Assembly (NCBI GenBank): GCA_902500695.1
Contig: CABVRQ010000002.1
Location: 92,065 to 116,075 of the forward strand
Source: an uncultured Nitrospira sp.
Lineage (GTDB): Bacteria; Nitrospirota; Nitrospiria; Nitrospirales; UBA8639
Reading direction: 5' to 3'
Length of the DNA stretch: 24,011 nucleotides
How positions within the stretch are numbered: the first letter of the stretch is position 1; each line of letters opens with the position of its first letter. Both the position numbers and the translations under genes were made by a program. Under the pieces are notes generated by a model, which was not told where the DNA came from, did no database searches, and was given only the letters and a program-made list of their open reading frames with translations. Shown here piece after piece: positions 1 to 7,097 of the stretch.

Positions 1-146
1 TCTATAAGCGAACCACATAGCAGCTTTTTTCCTTGGACCAAGCCCACCAGTCTCAGGTGGGAATTGTTAAAGGTCTCAGGTAGGCGACTGCTTGTTAGAA
101 ACCCCGCAAAGGAAAGCCACGCGGAGAGTTTCTGCTTTTGTTTCAT
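1..146 (-). CDS. Partial protein of unknown function, N-terminal 48 residues
   Basis: An open frame on the minus strand starts at an ATG (146-144) and runs off the left edge without a stop. The N-terminus reads MKQKQKLSAWLSFAGF, basic and then mildly hydrophobic; this could be a weak signal sequence but is not convincing. The rest shows no motif I recognise. The main support is the start context: AGGAGAG lies 7-8 bases upstream of the ATG, one of the better ribosome binding sites in the window. The gene diverges from the polysaccharide genes, so it probably belongs to the neighbouring region rather than to the pathway. The function is unknown and too little is visible to guess. Confidence 0.4.
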   Translation of the reverse strand, partial: MKQKQKLSAWLSFAGFLTSSRLPETFNNSHLRLVGLVQGKKLLCGSLI

Positions 147-153
147 GGATTCT

Positions 154-177
154 CTCCTGGACACATATCGCCAGGAG
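154..177 (-). promoter_or_regulatory. Inverted repeat covering the ribosome binding site of the divergent gene
   Basis: CTCCTGG (154-160) and CCAGGAG (171-177) are a perfect 7-bp inverted repeat with a 10-base loop. Read on the minus strand, the 3' arm contains the AGGAG that should serve as Shine-Dalgarno for the ATG at 146. In the transcript the hairpin would hide the ribosome binding site, so it could control translation. Alternatively it is a dyad bound by a regulator at DNA level. The repeat is seen directly; the role is inferred. Confidence 0.35.
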
Positions 178-431
178 TTTGCCTTAGATCTTGGGTAGGA
201 TTCGATTTTTCACAGCCACGGCACATACATCGACGAACTACAGGCTGGGGCTTTATGTTCTCTTGAAATTATCCACTCCAATACTCTCGAGAGCTGAAAC
301 AATTAAAATTTCTGGGCGATTGTCTATTGAAGCAGAATACTGCCTATTGAGGTCCAAGGATCAATCTCGGATGATAAATACATTCCGTGTTGTTTTATGA
401 AAGGTCAACGAAAAAGTCTTGGAGTAAGGCG
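178..431. other. Gap without a recognisable gene
   Basis: This stretch separates the divergent minus-strand gene from the antiterminator gene. A 69-codon frame opening with TTG at 191 is present, but it has no ribosome binding site and no recognisable protein features, so I do not call it. I see no RNA gene or terminator. The promoters of the divergent gene, and possibly upstream control sites of the antiterminator gene, should lie here. Confidence 0.4.
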
Positions 432-459
432 TTGAGTTAATTGAATTTGCTGGTATGCT
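432..459 (+). promoter_or_regulatory. Candidate sigma-70 extended -10 promoter for the antiterminator gene
   Basis: TTGAGT (432-437) and TATGCT (454-459) are separated by 16 bases, and the -10 box is preceded by TGG (an extended -10 TGn). Transcription would begin near 466. That is downstream of the ATG at 463 and upstream of the ATG at 484, which favours 484 as the translation start. This was recognised by eye only. Confidence 0.4.
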
Positions 460-483
460 CTGATGGAAGGAACAGAAAAAATA

Positions 484-984
484 ATGTCGGTCTCGCAGTG
501 GTATCTCATTCATAGTAAGGCCCGTCAGGAAGACGTGGCGGAGGTAAACCTACGATTGTTGGGTGTTGAAATCTTCTGTCCACGTTTAAGGAAATTGAAA
601 CCAACTCGAAGTAAAGCTCAAAGTGAGGGAGAGGTATTATTCCCTGGATATTTTTTTGTAAAAATTGATATGAAGACGGGATACCGGAAAGTGACTTATG
701 CTCATGGGGTTTTGAGGGTCGTCAAGTTTGGCGCGGAACCAGCAGTCGTGGAAGAAGCAATCATTGACTCAATTAGGCAAAGAGTTCACAATGGATTTGT
801 TATCCTACCCCCTTCGACTTCCTTTGAATCTGGGCAAATAGTTCGTATTCATAAAGGGCCTTTTCATGGCTTTGAGGCAATTTTTGAACAAGAACTTAAT
901 GGGACGCAACGAGTCGCCCTTCTTATGAAAACCGTGGCATTTCAAGGTCGTCTGGTCCTTGATCGCGATTGCGTGGAGTTGTAA
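484..984 (+). CDS. RfaH/NusG-like specialised transcription antiterminator
   Basis: A 166-residue NusG-family protein, close to the roughly 160-residue length of RfaH and shorter than most housekeeping NusG. The N-terminal NGN domain begins QWYLIHSKARQEDVAEVNL and contains the family motif FPGYFFVKID; a C-terminal KOW segment follows (GQIVRIHKGPFHGFEAIFE). Family members bind RNA polymerase and suppress pausing and termination; RfaH-type paralogs are recruited at ops sites in leaders of polysaccharide operons. Its position at the head of such a cluster, followed by a 627-base leader, fits that role. I chose the ATG at 484 because the likely promoter places the transcript start near 466 and GGAAGGA lies 12 bases upstream. 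An ATG at 463 would add 7 residues. RfaH and UpxY/LoaP-type assignments cannot be separated by eye. Confidence 0.85.
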   Translation: MSVSQWYLIHSKARQEDVAEVNLRLLGVEIFCPRLRKLKPTRSKAQSEGEVLFPGYFFVKIDMKTGYRKVTYAHGVLRVVKFGAEPAVVEEAIIDSIRQRVHNGFVILPPSTSFESGQIVRIHKGPFHGFEAIFEQELNGTQRVALLMKTVAFQGRLVLDRDCVEL

Positions 985-1348
985 TGAAAATTGCCTTGGC
1001 CCATTTGGCCGTTGCTAAAGGCGTCGAAATATGGCCTATATAACCCTAACCAATAAGACTCTGTTAATATGTATTTATACTCATATGCTTTTATTCTTTT
1101 CACTTCATGTTTGATTAATTAAGTAAGTATGAAATGCTAATGTATTACGATGGAAACTTATAAATATTAAGGAACAAGCAGCCATTTCATGGCATGGTTC
1201 ATCGATCAGTTTCAGATATGGAATAAGGGATGGTCGTGTCTTGTCTTCTCTCAAATTCCAGTTTGTCTTCGATTTTTTTGCGGTCTAAGTAATTTCGGTA
1301 TTCGTTTGAGCGGGAAAACTTGAAAGCAAGGTGATTAACTCAGTTAGC

Positions 1349-1402
1349 TGGGTATGGCGGCAGCTCGCCTATTTTGGCACAGGGATTGTCCTGCCATACC
1401 CA
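1349..1402 (+). repeat. Perfect 10-bp inverted repeat in the leader
   Basis: TGGGTATGGC (1349-1358) pairs exactly with GCCATACCCA (1393-1402), leaving a 34-base loop. No run of T follows, so it is not an ordinary intrinsic terminator. The 3' end of the left arm overlaps the ops-like motif, so forming this stem would compete with a local ops hairpin. It may be an RNA structure or a DNA-binding dyad. Confidence 0.5.
1356..1367 (+). promoter_or_regulatory. ops/JUMPstart-like element
   Basis: GGCGGCAGCTCG resembles the E. coli ops element GGCGGTAGCGTG: eight of the first nine bases match, with C in place of T at position 6. The preceding bases (GTTAGCTGGGTAT) also recall the JUMPstart segment GTTAAGCCAGGG. 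GGCG (1356-1359) and CGCC (1366-1369) can form a small hairpin. It lies 372 bases after the RfaH-like gene and about 245 bases before the first pathway gene, where a recruitment site for that factor would be expected. The match is imperfect at a base RfaH reads, so a diverged paralog would need altered specificity. Confidence 0.4.
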
Positions 1403-1611
1403 AGTCAAACCGTGAAGTGGTTATTAAGGATGACCTATTTTATGATTTATTCCCCTGTAGTGCCCTCCGTCCAAGAAATACAGAAATTATTCTCCCCTGA
1501 TTGAATTTTACTTTTTAAATGGTGAAGACGTCATAGACATAGTTCTTAAGTTCGATTCTGTCAGTGTTTTAGGGTTTAACAACTTTTCTCGAAACTGCTG
1601 TAGGCAAATAA

Positions 1612-2805
1612 ATGGTAACCTCAGACTTTCTGGTCATTGGTGGTGGAATTATTGGCATTAATATCGCCCGACAACTGAAACGGCGGTTTTCCGATGCGAC
1701 GGTGATTGTTATTGAAAAAGAAGATCACTGTGGCGCTCATGCCAGTGGTCGGAATAGCGGGGTATTGCACGCCGGTTTTTATTATTCCCCGGAAAGTCTG
1801 AAGGCCAAATTTACACGCATTGGGAATAAACGGCTAACGGAATACTGTGAATCCAAGCAGATTCCGATGAATAGGTGTGGAAAGCTTGTTGTTGCCAAAG
1901 ATTGTAGCGAGCACCCAGCTCTTGACGAACTTCTCAGGCGGGGAAAAGTAAACGATATTGATATACAAGCCATTACCGAGGAGGAAGCCAAATCGATTGA
2001 GCCTCGTGTGAAAACTTGCCAGCGAGCTTTGTTTTCTCCAACAACATCAACGGTTGATCCAACTCAAGTTTTGCAATCAATGACAAGCGATGCCATTGAT
2101 GAAGGGGTACAAGTTCGTTGCGGAGTTCAGTATCTCAAGAAAACGCAGGACGGAATTTTTACGTCGGGGGGTGCCTTTAATGTAGGGTATCTCATTAATG
2201 CGGCCGGTCTTTATGCAGACAAAATTGCCAAGGATTTCGGTTTTTCGGAGAATTATAAAATTCTGCCATTTAAAGGACTCTACCTCTACTCGGATGAGCC
2301 AAGGGGAGCCATCCGAACTAATATTTATCCGGTCCCAGATTTGCGGAATCCGTTTCTCGGAGTTCACGTCACAGTCACCTCGGAGGGAAAAGCGAAGATT
2401 GGACCAACGGCGATTCCCGCCTTTTGGCGTGAACAATATTCCGGAATTGAAAACTTTAGCCTTCAAGAGTTTATGGACCTCACCCTGAGGCAAATGCATC
2501 TTATTGGATTTTCTAATTTTGATTTTAAGAAATTGGCTTTACAAGAGTTAAGGAAATATTCCCGCAGTCATCTAGTCACTTTGGCTTCCGCCTTATTAGA
2601 TGGGGTTCAGCCAGAGCACTATACGTCTTGGGGAAGGCCAGGTATAAGAGCACAATTGGTCAACATGAAGGAGAAGAGCCTCCAAATGGATTTTGTTCTT
2701 GAAGGAGATGACCAATCCATGCATATTTTAAATGCGGTCTCTCCTGGGTTTACATGCTCAATCCCTTTTTCAGAATATGTCTGTGAGAGAATTCGGCCGA
2801 AATGA
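1612..2805 (+). CDS. FAD-dependent oxidoreductase, L-2-hydroxyglutarate oxidase-like
   Basis: A 397-residue DAO-type flavoprotein. The N-terminus carries the dinucleotide-binding motif VIGGGIIGINIARQL, followed by the family-typical SGRNSGVLHAGFYY. Near the C-terminus WGRPGIRAQL and NAVSPGFTCSIPFSEYV match the usual FAD-closing region of LhgO/YgaF-type enzymes, which oxidise L-2-hydroxyglutarate and pass electrons to quinone. Length is normal and I see no break. It is the first gene after the leader, set apart from the next gene by 331 bases. A metabolite-repair enzyme is not expected at the head of a glycan operon, so it may act on a hydroxy-acid made by the pathway or oxidise a sugar-derived substrate; that is inference. 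The ATG follows TAGGCAAATAA, a weak ribosome binding site. Confidence 0.75.
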   Translation: MVTSDFLVIGGGIIGINIARQLKRRFSDATVIVIEKEDHCGAHASGRNSGVLHAGFYYSPESLKAKFTRIGNKRLTEYCESKQIPMNRCGKLVVAKDCSEHPALDELLRRGKVNDIDIQAITEEEAKSIEPRVKTCQRALFSPTTSTVDPTQVLQSMTSDAIDEGVQVRCGVQYLKKTQDGIFTSGGAFNVGYLINAAGLYADKIAKDFGFSENYKILPFKGLYLYSDEPRGAIRTNIYPVPDLRNPFLGVHVTVTSEGKAKIGPTAIPAFWREQYSGIENFSLQEFMDLTLRQMHLIGFSNFDFKKLALQELRKYSRSHLVTLASALLDGVQPEHYTSWGRPGIRAQLVNMKEKSLQMDFVLEGDDQSMHILNAVSPGFTCSIPFSEYVCERIRPK

Positions 2806-3136
2806 AAAACTTGATTTAGCTTAGGTTCGATTGGGCCATCAAGGGGCATCAATGTGCGTGGGGAAAACACTGAGTTCGAATGCGGGTTGGTAGATGAGAA
2901 CTCCTGCCTAAAGTCATGGCTTAATGGCCCGCTGCTAAAAACCCCAGTCGAAGGGCTGGTGGATATAGTGAAAAACTTTCTGACCGAATCAGATCCGTGG
3001 TCATCAACGAATTAGCTTGTCACATACGGAATGGTAGGCCATCGGTGCTAGGCTGTTGGTAGTTTTCCTTTTAGCACCTGGGTGTATCCTTGGCGGGGTA
3101 TTATAATTGACGAGCAAATCAGAAAAGGGAAAAATT
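2806..3136 (+). other. Intergenic region with a candidate -10 box
   Basis: I find no credible gene. A perfect TATAAT (3102-3107) stands 30 bases before the ATG of the cytidylyltransferase gene, but the matching -35 region (TGGGTG, 3079-3084) is poor, so an internal promoter is possible rather than shown. CCAG/CTGG around 2943-2960 forms only a short stem. Confidence 0.3.
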
Positions 3137-3913
3137 ATGAAAGCCGTTATTCTAGCTGGTGGATTGGGAACTCGATTTTCTGAGGAAACGGCCTTAAGAC
3201 CAAAGCCAATGATAGAGATCGGAGGTAAACCGATTCTTTGGCATATCATGAAAGTGTATGCAGCTTACAATATCACTGAGTTCATCGTGGCTTTAGGGTA
3301 CAAGGCGGAGGTCATCAAGGAGTATTTTTTGAACTTCTATGCTATCAATAATGATCTCACAATTGATTTAGCGAATGGTAAGACGACGATACATGATGGA
3401 AAACAGCCAAACTGGAAAATCCATCTGGTGGATACTGGAATGCATACACAAACTGGTGGGAGGCTCAAGCGCCTTAAAAAGTGGTTGGGTGATGATGAAA
3501 CTTTTTTGTTCACGTATGGCGATGGGGTGGCGGATCTCGATATTGACTCAGTGATTAAATTCCATCATTCACATGGGAAACTGGCAACCGTGACGACCGT
3601 ACGTTCACCTGCCCGGTTTGGGCGAATCGGGTTTGAAGGAGACAGGATTTGTAACTTTCATGAAAAACCTGAATCGGGGGAAGGATGGATAAATGGTGGG
3701 TTTTTTGTCTTAAATGGTAAGGCGATTGATTATATCAGTGATGATGAAACATCCTGGGAGAAAGAGCCGTTGGAAAGTCTGACCAAGGATGCGCAAATGA
3801 TGGGATATCGGCATTATGGCTTTTGGTCCTGCATGGATACGTTGAAAGAAAAAAATTATTTGGAAGAACTCTGGGAAACAAAAAATGCACCATGGAAAAT
3901 ATGGACAGATTAG
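3137..3913 (+). CDS. rfbF: Glucose-1-phosphate cytidylyltransferase
   Basis: A 258-residue enzyme, matching the usual RfbF length of about 257. It makes CDP-glucose from CTP and glucose 1-phosphate, the first step towards CDP-3,6-dideoxyhexoses and other CDP-deoxysugars. Evidence: nucleotide-binding signature LAGGLGTRFSEETALRPKPM at residues 6-25 with the conserved Lys23; metal-binding YGDGVADLD at 127-135; EKPE, then GGFFVL in the sugar-binding half. I chose the ATG at 3137 because AAAAGGG lies just upstream and the family starts MKAVILAGG; a TTG at 3107 would add ten atypical residues. The next gene expected for this pathway, CDP-glucose 4,6-dehydratase, is not found in the window. Confidence 0.93.
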   Translation: MKAVILAGGLGTRFSEETALRPKPMIEIGGKPILWHIMKVYAAYNITEFIVALGYKAEVIKEYFLNFYAINNDLTIDLANGKTTIHDGKQPNWKIHLVDTGMHTQTGGRLKRLKKWLGDDETFLFTYGDGVADLDIDSVIKFHHSHGKLATVTTVRSPARFGRIGFEGDRICNFHEKPESGEGWINGGFFVLNGKAIDYISDDETSWEKEPLESLTKDAQMMGYRHYGFWSCMDTLKEKNYLEELWETKNAPWKIWTD

Positions 3914-4105
3914 ATTGTTGTCCTGCTGATGTTTAGGAATGTGAGATTCTGACAATTGTGAAATGATATGGCGGTGTCGTTTTTTCTTTGGCCCGCACGC
4001 GGGGATTCCGAAATATTCCATAAATTCCATGTCAACGGCAGGCACCTTCATTTCTCGTTAAGAAACGGGGATAGGACTATATTTTGAACCACAATGGGGG
4101 ATCTC

Positions 4106-5173
4106 GTGAAAATATTAATTACAGGTAATTTGGGCTACGTCGGCCCTGCGGTAATTCAGCGTCTGAGGGGATCTTTTTCGGGTGCGACCCTTATTGGCTT
4201 GGATATGGGGTTTTTTGCAAATTGTCTCACGGTTCCTGAGATGGTCAGTAGAGGACAGGTCGATATTCAATATTTCGCCGATGTTCGCAATCCGCCTGAA
4301 GAGGTACTCCAAGACGTTGATGCGATTGTCTATTTAGCAGCGATTTCCAATGATCCGATGGGAGCCTTATTTGAAGATGTGACGGCAAATGTGAATCACC
4401 ATGCTGCTCATGATCTTGCCGTGAAAGCGAAGGCACGTGGTGTGAAGTCGTTTGTTTTTGCATCGTCTTGCAGCGTCTATGGCTTTGCGGAAGGTGCTAG
4501 GGATGAAGACTCGCCTTTGAATCCGCTCACGGCCTACGCCAAATCAAAGCTAGGCGCGGAGAAGGAGCTTAGCTGCTTAGCTGATGAACGGTTTGTTGTG
4601 ACCTGTCTTCGTTTTGCAACCGCATGTGGAATGAGTGAGAGACTTCGCCTGGATTTGGTATTAAATGACTTTGTTGCTAGTGCTTTGGTCAACGGCGAAA
4701 TTGTCATCTTGAGCGATGGGACCCCTTGGCGTCCCCTTATTCACATTAAGGATATGGCTAAAGCCATTGAATGGGGCATTGGAAGAAATCGTCAAAACGG
4801 CGGTGAAGCTCTTTCCATCAATGTCGGGAGCAACCAATGGAATTACCAGGTCAGGCAGTTGGCGGAAGCTGTCGCTCGAGTTATCCCGGGAACTACAATT
4901 TCAATTAATGAAGGGGCGCAGCCTGATCGAAGGTCCTATCAAGTGAGCTTTGACCGGTTTATGAAATTGGCGCCAGAATTTCAGCCTTCCATCGATTTGC
5001 AAACGGCAATAGTTGATTTAAAGGATGGAATGAAGGCCATAAACTTTCATGACAAAGACTTTCGGAATTCCCAATTGATTCGATTGAATCTCCTTAAGCG
5101 CTTAAAAACAGCGAAGCTGATCACTGAAAATCTGGATTGGCTTCCTGGAAGACCAGATCCCATTGTGGTCTAA
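4106..5173 (+). CDS. NAD-dependent sugar-nucleotide epimerase/reductase (extended SDR)
   Basis: A 355-residue extended short-chain dehydrogenase. The Rossmann motif GNLGYVG is at residues 7-13, LAAISNDP at 78-85, the active-site segment SSCSVYG at 120-126, and the catalytic YAKSK with Tyr144 and Lys148. The active-site segment is of epimerase/reductase type; a 4,6-dehydratase would normally show a TDE motif there, so this is probably not the missing CDP-glucose 4,6-dehydratase. Position right after the cytidylyltransferase suggests it acts on a CDP-activated sugar. The start is uncertain: GTG 4106 follows GGGGA at a short spacing and gives the family-like MKILITG; ATG 4094 would add four residues but lacks a ribosome binding site. 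Exact substrate unknown. Confidence 0.82.
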   Translation: MKILITGNLGYVGPAVIQRLRGSFSGATLIGLDMGFFANCLTVPEMVSRGQVDIQYFADVRNPPEEVLQDVDAIVYLAAISNDPMGALFEDVTANVNHHAAHDLAVKAKARGVKSFVFASSCSVYGFAEGARDEDSPLNPLTAYAKSKLGAEKELSCLADERFVVTCLRFATACGMSERLRLDLVLNDFVASALVNGEIVILSDGTPWRPLIHIKDMAKAIEWGIGRNRQNGGEALSINVGSNQWNYQVRQLAEAVARVIPGTTISINEGAQPDRRSYQVSFDRFMKLAPEFQPSIDLQTAIVDLKDGMKAINFHDKDFRNSQLIRLNLLKRLKTAKLITENLDWLPGRPDPIVV

Positions 5174-5302
5174 AATATATCATTCCTCTTCTATGAAACC
5201 ATGAACTGCAGTTTCGATCAATCTCTCGTGGGACGTTTAAAGGAATTTTCTCAAGAGCCCTTTTATGTTTCAAATGTCCGCATAAATGAAAGAGGTTTTG
5301 CT

Positions 5303-6538
5303 GTGAAGAAACGCGTATGCCGGTTCTGCGACACTCCATTGGGAATTACTTTTTTGGATCTTGGGATGTCACCACTTGCCAATAGCAATCTGACCGAATC
5401 TCAATTGAATGCGGTAGAGACGTTTTTCCCTCTGCATGTGTATGTTTGTGAAGCCTGCTTGTTAGTACAACTTGAGGAATGTTCCAGTCCGGATAAAATC
5501 TTTTCAGATTATGACTATTTTTCTAGCTTTTCAGATTCCTGGCTCAGGCATGCCCAACAATATTCAGAACAGGTGATTAATCGGTTTGCCTTGAATGCGA
5601 GCAGCCAGGTCGTTGAAATCGCCAGTAATGACGGGTACCTTTTGAAGAATTTTTGTAAAAAAGGTATTCCAGTTTTGGGAATCGAACCAGCTCGAAATGT
5701 GGCAGAAGTTGCCAGAGAAAATGGTGTCACAACTCTTGTCGAGTTTTTTGGGGAAAAATTGGCTCACAGTCTTACAGATAAAGGGACGCAAGCGGATTTG
5801 CTTATTGGCAATAATGTATTGGCGCATGTTCCAGCTTTGAATGATTTCGTTCGAGGCCTGAAAGTATTGTTAAAACCCAAGGGGGTCATCACGCTGGAAT
5901 TCCCTCATCTGATGCGATTAATGGCGGATACTCAATTCGATACGATCTATCATGAACATTTTTCCTATTTTTCTTTTTTAACGGTTCAAAAGATTTTTGC
6001 CAAACATGGGCTGAAGGTGTTTGATGTGGAGGAGCTTTCTACTCATGGAGGGTCTCTCAGAATTTATTGCGGGCACGAGCAGGACTCAACCAAATCCATT
6101 CAGCCCCGTGTCCTTGAGCTTCAACAGCGTGAAGAAAAAGATGGTTTTGGGCAGCTAGCGCATTATTTGTCGTTTTCCGGTCGGGTCACCTATGTCAAAC
6201 GGCAACTACTGTTATTTCTCATTTCTGCAAAGGAAGCAGGGAAAACCATTGCAGCTTACGGAGCACCTGCAAAGGGGAATACCCTGTTGAATTACTGCGG
6301 AATTGGAACAGACTTCATTGATTATACTGTTGATCGTAGTCCTCATAAGCAGGGGAAATTTTTGCCGGGAACACATATTCCTATTGATGAACCGGATGCA
6401 ATTAAGAAAACCAAGCCCGATTACCTATTGATTCTGCCATGGAATCTGAAAGATGAGATTATGGAGCAAATGGCGTTTATCCGGGATTGGGGCGGGGCAT
6501 TTGTGGTGCCTATACCCGAAGTGGTGGTCTATCCATGA
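5303..6538 (+). CDS. SAM-dependent sugar C-methyltransferase with N-terminal zinc-binding domain
   Basis: A 411-residue protein of the NDP-sugar C-methyltransferase family (TylC3, NovU, TcaB9). The N-terminal zinc-binding domain has Cys6-X2-Cys9 and Cys49-X2-Cys52. The SAM-binding domain has EIASNDGYLL at 105-114. The motif YHEHF at 216-220 carries the Glu-His pair implicated in catalysis in TcaB9. The C-terminal domain includes AAYGAPAKGNTLLNY. The family methylates a keto-deoxysugar nucleotide at C3 (or C5), giving a branched sugar. I set the start at GTG 5303: AGAGG lies seven bases upstream and the length then fits the family. An ATG at 5201 would add 34 atypical residues without a ribosome binding site. 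The stop overlaps the next start (ATGA), so the two genes are probably translationally coupled. Confidence 0.87.
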   Translation: MKKRVCRFCDTPLGITFLDLGMSPLANSNLTESQLNAVETFFPLHVYVCEACLLVQLEECSSPDKIFSDYDYFSSFSDSWLRHAQQYSEQVINRFALNASSQVVEIASNDGYLLKNFCKKGIPVLGIEPARNVAEVARENGVTTLVEFFGEKLAHSLTDKGTQADLLIGNNVLAHVPALNDFVRGLKVLLKPKGVITLEFPHLMRLMADTQFDTIYHEHFSYFSFLTVQKIFAKHGLKVFDVEELSTHGGSLRIYCGHEQDSTKSIQPRVLELQQREEKDGFGQLAHYLSFSGRVTYVKRQLLLFLISAKEAGKTIAAYGAPAKGNTLLNYCGIGTDFIDYTVDRSPHKQGKFLPGTHIPIDEPDAIKKTKPDYLLILPWNLKDEIMEQMAFIRDWGGAFVVPIPEVVVYP

Positions 6539-7074
6539 TATTCACTGAGGCGCAACTCAAGGGTGCCTTCCTTATTGATCCGGAAAAGATAGAGGACTCA
6601 CGAGGCTTTTTTGCGCGAACGTGGTGTCAAAGGGATTTTGAGCGACACGGCATCTCCTTCCAGCCCGTCCAGTGCAATGTGTCATATAATAAAAGTAAAG
6701 GGGTTCTTCGAGGAATGCATTATCAATCTGCTCCTCATCAAGAAGCCAAGCTCATCTGGTGCATCAAGGGTGGAATTCATGATGTGATCATTGACTTACG
6801 TCCATTGTCTCCAACTTTCATGCAACATCTATCAGTCGTCCTCACCGCAGAAAACCGTCGAATGTTGTATATCCCAGAGGGCTTTGCTCATGGATTCCAG
6901 ACTCTACAAAATGAGTCTGAGATTTTTTACCAAATGTCTGAGTTCTACACTCCTGAATTTGCCAAGGGTGTGAGGTGGAATGACCCTGTATTTGGAATTC
7001 AATGGCCAACGGATGAACGCCTCATTTCCGATCGTGACCAGAGCTATTCTGATTTCATCCTCTCAAACGGCTGA
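6535..7074 (+). CDS. dTDP-4-dehydrorhamnose 3,5-epimerase-like cupin (RmlC family)
   Basis: A 179-residue RmlC-family epimerase of normal length. Seen: DSRGFFARTW (21-30), GVLRGMHYQ with catalytic-type His62, IPEGFAHGFQTL (113-124), Tyr132 and Tyr138 in FYQMSEFYTPE, and RWNDP (148-151). The family inverts C3 and/or C5 of 4-keto-6-deoxysugar nucleotides. Next to a C-methyltransferase it probably acts on the methylated 4-keto sugar (usually C5), as in branched-sugar pathways of macrolides. The ATG at 6535 overlaps the stop of the methyltransferase gene by four bases; a longer reading from 6487 would lie inside that gene and is not supported. The activating nucleotide (CDP or dTDP) cannot be told. 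Confidence 0.88.
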   Translation: MIFTEAQLKGAFLIDPEKIEDSRGFFARTWCQRDFERHGISFQPVQCNVSYNKSKGVLRGMHYQSAPHQEAKLIWCIKGGIHDVIIDLRPLSPTFMQHLSVVLTAENRRMLYIPEGFAHGFQTLQNESEIFYQMSEFYTPEFAKGVRWNDPVFGIQWPTDERLISDRDQSYSDFILSNG

Positions 7075-7097
7075 AAACCAGAAACATAAAGCGGTAT

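Larger units (their letters stand above)
985..1611 (+). other. Long untranslated leader region upstream of the main cluster
   Basis: These 627 bases have no credible open frame. Positions 1040-1170 are AT-rich and probably hold the promoter, though I could not fix -35/-10 boxes with confidence. A small perfect hairpin (GCCAT/ATGGC, 1181-1193) and a large stem (1349-1402) are present. A leader this long behind an NusG-paralog gene is typical of operons controlled by processive antitermination. I see no classical intrinsic terminator with a U-run in it. Confidence 0.5.

Noticed and set aside
95..135. CGCAAAG/GCCACG sequence recalling the core of cyclic-di-GMP-I riboswitches
   Set aside because: The order and spacing of the conserved segments do not match, and on the opposite strand the bases are part of an open frame with a good start.
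191..400. 69-codon plus-strand frame before the antiterminator gene
   Set aside because: It starts at TTG with no ribosome binding site and has no recognisable protein features; more likely untranslated upstream DNA.
3969..3980. GGCGGT sequences in gaps at about 3970, 13572 and 21377 as further ops sites
   Set aside because: They lack the AGC that follows in ops, and about this many GGCGGT hits are expected by chance in 24 kb.
5201..5302. Longer N-terminus for the C-methyltransferase from ATG 5201
   Set aside because: There is no ribosome binding site, the residues are unlike the family, and GTG 5303 has AGAGG at ideal spacing and gives normal length.
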